A DNA stretch of 64,000 nt from contig NZ_CP015849.1 of assembly GCF_001654495.1 (NCBI RefSeq), positions 682,001 to 746,000 of the forward strand. The letters run 5' to 3'. The notes beneath the pieces are model-generated. The model was not told where the DNA came from, did no database searches, and saw only the letters and a list, made by a program, of their open reading frames with translations. The first letter of the stretch is position 1, and every line of letters begins with the position of its first letter. The DNA is from Streptomyces sp. SAT1. Lineage in GTDB: Bacteria > Actinomycetota > Actinomycetes > Streptomycetales > Streptomycetaceae. This document shows, one piece after another, positions 61,873 through 64,000 of the stretch. The translations under genes were made by a program, and so were the position numbers.

Positions 61873-62442
61873 ATGTCGGAGCAGCGCGGAGAGGCCGTGA
61901 TCGCGCGGCCCGAGGACCGGCCGCGGATCACCGTGCGGCGCGCCGACCGTCCCGGCGACCTGGGCTGGACGGTGATGGCCCACGGCGAGGTCTACGCCCG
62001 GCAGTTCGGCTGGAACACCGACTTCGAGGCCCTGGTCGCCGGGATCGTCGCCGCGTACGCGGCGGGGCACGACCCGGACCGGGAGGCGGGCTGGATCGCC
62101 GAGGCCGGCGGGGAGCGCGTGGGCTGCGTCTTCCTGGTCGCCGGTGACACACCGGAGGTGGCGCGGCTGCGCATCCTGCTCGTCACCGAGGCGGCCCGGG
62201 GGCTGGGCGCGGGCGGCCGCCTGGTCGGGACCTGTCTGGAGTTCGCCCGCGAGGCCGGCTACCGGCGGGTCACGCTGTGGACCAACGACGTGCTGGAGTC
62301 CGCGCGCCGGATCTACCAGGGGTACGGTTTCACGCTCGCCGACGAGGAGCCCCATCACAGCTTCGGCCGGGACCTCGTCGGGCAGAACTGGACGCTCGAC
62401 CTGGCCCCGGACCCGCGCACGGCCCCTCCGGGCACACGGTAG
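61873..62442 (+). CDS. GNAT family N-acetyltransferase
   Basis: A 189-residue GNAT protein: ITVRRADRPGDLGWTVMAHGEVYARQFGWN is the start seen in MarR-associated and stand-alone acetyltransferases of this type, followed by the acetyl-CoA motif VTEAARGLGAGGRLVGTCLEFA and NDVLESARRIYQGYGFTL. The substrate is unknown. GGAGGG precedes the ATG. Divergent TetR with a shared operator-like repeat suggests induction by a ligand of that regulator. Confidence 0.9.
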   Translation: MSEQRGEAVIARPEDRPRITVRRADRPGDLGWTVMAHGEVYARQFGWNTDFEALVAGIVAAYAAGHDPDREAGWIAEAGGERVGCVFLVAGDTPEVARLRILLVTEAARGLGAGGRLVGTCLEFAREAGYRRVTLWTNDVLESARRIYQGYGFTLADEEPHHSFGRDLVGQNWTLDLAPDPRTAPPGTR

Positions 62443-62469
62443 GCTGGCCGTGCGGCGCACCCCGAGTGC

Positions 62470-62535
62470 GTCGCGCGGCGGTGGGGCCCGCCGCACCCAA
62501 CCGCGGCGACGGCGCCGCCAACGGTCCCTGCTTGC
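62470..62535 (+). ncRNA. Fluoride riboswitch (crcB motif), candidate
   Basis: Upstream of the crcB pair the order of crcB-RNA elements can be followed: GGCGGTGGGGCCCGCC, then an AACCGC segment, a GC hairpin near GGCGACGGCGCC, and the closing AACGGTCCCTGC. In known fluoride riboswitches the GATGGxGxCCGCC, AAxCxGC and GATGxCTCCTGC segments form the pseudoknotted ligand site. The AUG of GATG is varied here. Position just before two fluoride channel genes supports the call. Confidence 0.7.
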
Positions 62536-62590
62536 GACTTCAGTGTGCCCGGGGACGTGCCGGGCGCTGTGCGAGTAGGAGAACCCGCGT

Positions 62591-63076
62591 ATGGAAGAGG
62601 CCCGACCTCAGGTGCTCGGCGAACCCATCGACCCCGATGTCGAACTGCACGGGCCCACCCCGCGGCGCGAGCCGTTCGCCGGGCAGGGGCCCTTCGTGGC
62701 GGTGGTCGCGGCGGGCGGCGCGATCGGCGCGACGGCCCGTTACGGCGCCGGGCTCCTGTGGCCCACGGCCGACGGCGCGTTTCCCCTGACGACGTTCCTG
62801 GTCAATGTGATCGGCTGCGGTGTCATCGGCGTCTTCATGGTGCTGATCACCGATGTGTGGTCCGCGCACCGGCTCGTCCGGCCGTTCTTCGGCACCGGTG
62901 TGCTGGGCGGCTTCACCACCTTCTCCACCTACGCGGTCGACATCCAGCGCCTCGTCGACCAGGGCCGCGCCGCCACGGGTCTCGTCTACCTGGCCGTGAC
63001 CATGCTGGCGGCGCTGGCGTCGGTGTGGACCACGGCGAACCTGACCCGCCGGGTGATCGAGTGGAGGACGCGATGA
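62591..63076 (+). CDS. crcB: Fluoride channel subunit CrcB/Fluc (first of pair)
   Basis: A 161-residue Fluc-family fluoride channel subunit with four helices: [51 protein letters not shown] and a last helix. The Asn in TFLVNVIG and the Phe-box and Thr/Ser track (GGFTTFSTY) are pore features. An N-terminal extension of about 35 residues is longer than usual. The second crcB follows after 49 bp; paired crcB genes usually form a heterodimeric channel. A fluoride riboswitch-like element precedes it. Confidence 0.93.
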   Translation: MEEARPQVLGEPIDPDVELHGPTPRREPFAGQGPFVAVVAAGGAIGATARYGAGLLWPTADGAFPLTTFLVNVIGCGVIGVFMVLITDVWSAHRLVRPFFGTGVLGGFTTFSTYAVDIQRLVDQGRAATGLVYLAVTMLAALASVWTTANLTRRVIEWRTR

Positions 63077-63125
63077 ACGTCCGGGACGTCACTGCGGCCG
63101 CCGTCCGCTCCGAGGGGGAGAACGC

Positions 63126-63500
63126 GTGAACTGGCTTCTCGTGGTGCTCGGCGCCGTGGTCGGCGCCCCGATGCGCTATCTGACCGACCGCGCGGTGCAG
63201 TCCCGGCACGACACCGTGTTCCCCTGGGGCACCTTCACCGTCAACATGGTCGGCTGCCTCACCCTCGGCCTGATCACCGGCGCGGTCCTCGCGGGCGGTG
63301 CCTCCTCCCAGGTCCAGCTCCTGCTGGGCACCGGGCTGTGCGGGGCGCTCACCACCTATTCGACCCTGTCGTACGAGACCCTGCGGCTGGCGGAGGAGGG
63401 CGCGCGCTTCTTCGCCGCGGCCAACGCGGTCGCGAGCATCGTCGGCGGTCTCGGCGCGGCCTTCACCGGGGCGGCGCTCGCCCAGGCGATCTGGGCCTGA
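63126..63500 (+). CDS. crcB: Fluoride channel subunit CrcB/Fluc (second of pair)
   Basis: A 124-residue Fluc channel subunit with four helices: VVLGAVVGAPMRYLTDR, WGTFTVNMVGCLTLGLI, GTGLCGALTTYSTLSYETL and a last helix. The pore Asn is in TVNMVG; the second-half aromatic box is TTYSTLSYE. The GTG at 63126 has GAGGGGGAG upstream. With the first crcB it should form the dual-topology fluoride exporter. Confidence 0.93.
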   Translation: MNWLLVVLGAVVGAPMRYLTDRAVQSRHDTVFPWGTFTVNMVGCLTLGLITGAVLAGGASSQVQLLLGTGLCGALTTYSTLSYETLRLAEEGARFFAAANAVASIVGGLGAAFTGAALAQAIWA

Positions 63501-63535
63501 CCTCGTCAGCTTGTGCCGCCTTCGGCTGTTCCTGA

Positions 63536-63566
63536 GGGGCCCTGCTACTTGTTGCTGAGGGGCCCC
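63536..63566. terminator. Hairpin between crcB and convergent GH65 gene
   Basis: GGGGCCC (63536-63542) can pair with GGGCCCC (63560-63566) around a 17-nt loop; each arm is preceded by CTGA. It lies 36 bases after the crcB stop and 26 before the GH65 stop, suiting a bidirectional terminator. Confidence 0.45.
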
Positions 63567-63591
63567 GGCGGTCCGGCCGCGCGGGCCCGTC

Positions 63592-64000
63592 TCAGTGGTC
63601 GTCGTCGGTCAGGAGGATGCGGCAGGTCTCGCCCGGTTCGATGCCGAGGGCGCGGCCGGGCAGGCGTACGTCGATCGGGGCGCAGACGGAGCGGGGCACG
63701 GCGATCTCCATGCGGCCGTGCTCCATCCGCAGCCGTACGCCCCAGTGGCCCCGGTAGCGCAGGGTGACGCCGTAGGAGGACAGCTCGGGCAGCGGGACCG
63801 GATCGAGCCACAGCGCGTCCTCGCGGGTCTCCAGGCCGGTCAGTCCGCGCTGCACGAGGTCCAGGGTGCCCGCCATGGCGCCCAGGTGGATACCCTCGCC
63901 GGTGGTGCCGCCCTGCACATCGGCGATGTCGCCGCGCAGCGCCTCGCGGACGAACCCCCAGGCGTCGGCGCGGCGGGCGCGGGCCAGGATCCAGCCGTGC
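63592..64000 (-). CDS. Glycoside hydrolase family 65 (disaccharide phosphorylase), 3' part
   Basis: Only the C-terminal 135 codons are inside the window; the frame is open to the right edge. The sequence DIADVQGGTTGEGIHLGAMAGTLDLVQRGLTGLE is the conserved end of the GH65 catalytic barrel, and LRYRGHWGVRLRMEHGRMEI is the C-terminal beta domain. The family includes trehalose, maltose and kojibiose phosphorylases, which release beta-glucose 1-phosphate. The specific substrate cannot be told from this end. Confidence 0.88.
   Translation of the reverse strand, partial: HGWILARARRADAWGFVREALRGDIADVQGGTTGEGIHLGAMAGTLDLVQRGLTGLETREDALWLDPVPLPELSSYGVTLRYRGHWGVRLRMEHGRMEIAVPRSVCAPIDVRLPGRALGIEPGETCRILLTDDDH

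Overview
The window is very GC-rich, uses strongly GC-biased third codon positions, has many GTG starts and GTGA/ATGA gene overlaps, and carries families typical of Streptomyces: SpoIIE-type PP2C phosphatases with GAF/PAS domains, a GH75 chitosanase, a GylR-like glycerol regulator, a split Pls-type peptide synthetase and DUF6343. It reads as a chromosomal segment of a streptomycete. No rRNA, tRNA, CRISPR array, prophage or complete insertion sequence was seen; one 175-bp MITE-like element is present. About 60 genes are supported. Start sites below are chosen from ribosome binding sites, overlaps or leaderless promoters and differ in places from the longest open frame.

Left part (1-13.5 kb): the 3' end of a proton-translocating antiporter/hydrogenase-4-like subunit, then a universal stress protein, DUF190, DUF211 and a VIT-like membrane protein; a Nudix hydrolase and a diacylglycerol-kinase-like gene; a leftward set of two tandem MutS-like ATPases and an MntP/YtaF-type membrane protein; a GAF-PP2C phosphatase; and dhaKLM (PTS-type dihydroxyacetone kinase). 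A GH75 chitosanase and a fibronectin-III lipoprotein diverge from a region holding a DasR-box-like palindrome.

Middle (15-44 kb): PadR regulator with 2,4-dienoyl-CoA reductase and a palindromic operator; a PAS-GAF-PP2C protein; a HemK-like methyltransferase with a possible leader-peptide attenuator; a MarR/ABC-2-like divergent pair; a GntR gene behind a DasR-box-like site; a methyltransferase next to the MITE; a short Rho paralogue with a long leader; a D,D-carboxypeptidase; asparaginase with its FadR-type regulator (leaderless promoter); undecaprenyl-diphosphatase; glycerol kinase plus a GylR-like regulator; a TIGR03943/permease pair; and a glyceroporin. The gylR-like and dhaK upstream regions share a motif, suggesting joint control of glycerol and dihydroxyacetone use.

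Biosynthetic region (44.3-53.4 kb): five co-directional genes. They encode a PCP joined to the membrane and hexapeptide-repeat part of poly-lysine/PDAP-type synthetases, a separate A-PCP-TE synthetase, a SyrP-like Fe(II)/2-oxoglutarate oxygenase, SbnB and SbnA. SbnA and SbnB make L-2,3-diaminopropionate, so the locus is predicted to build a diaminopropionate-derived oligomer or amide, possibly hydroxylated. The operon ends in a strong hairpin. A NarL-type two-component system and a divergent MMPL exporter follow and may serve export or response.

Right end (58-64 kb): a kinase/acyl-CoA dehydrogenase pair resembling the split form of ACAD10/11 and LvaA/LvaC behind a 20-bp palindrome; DUF6343; a TetR/GNAT divergent pair; two crcB fluoride channels behind a likely fluoride riboswitch; and the 3' end of a GH65 phosphorylase that runs off the window.
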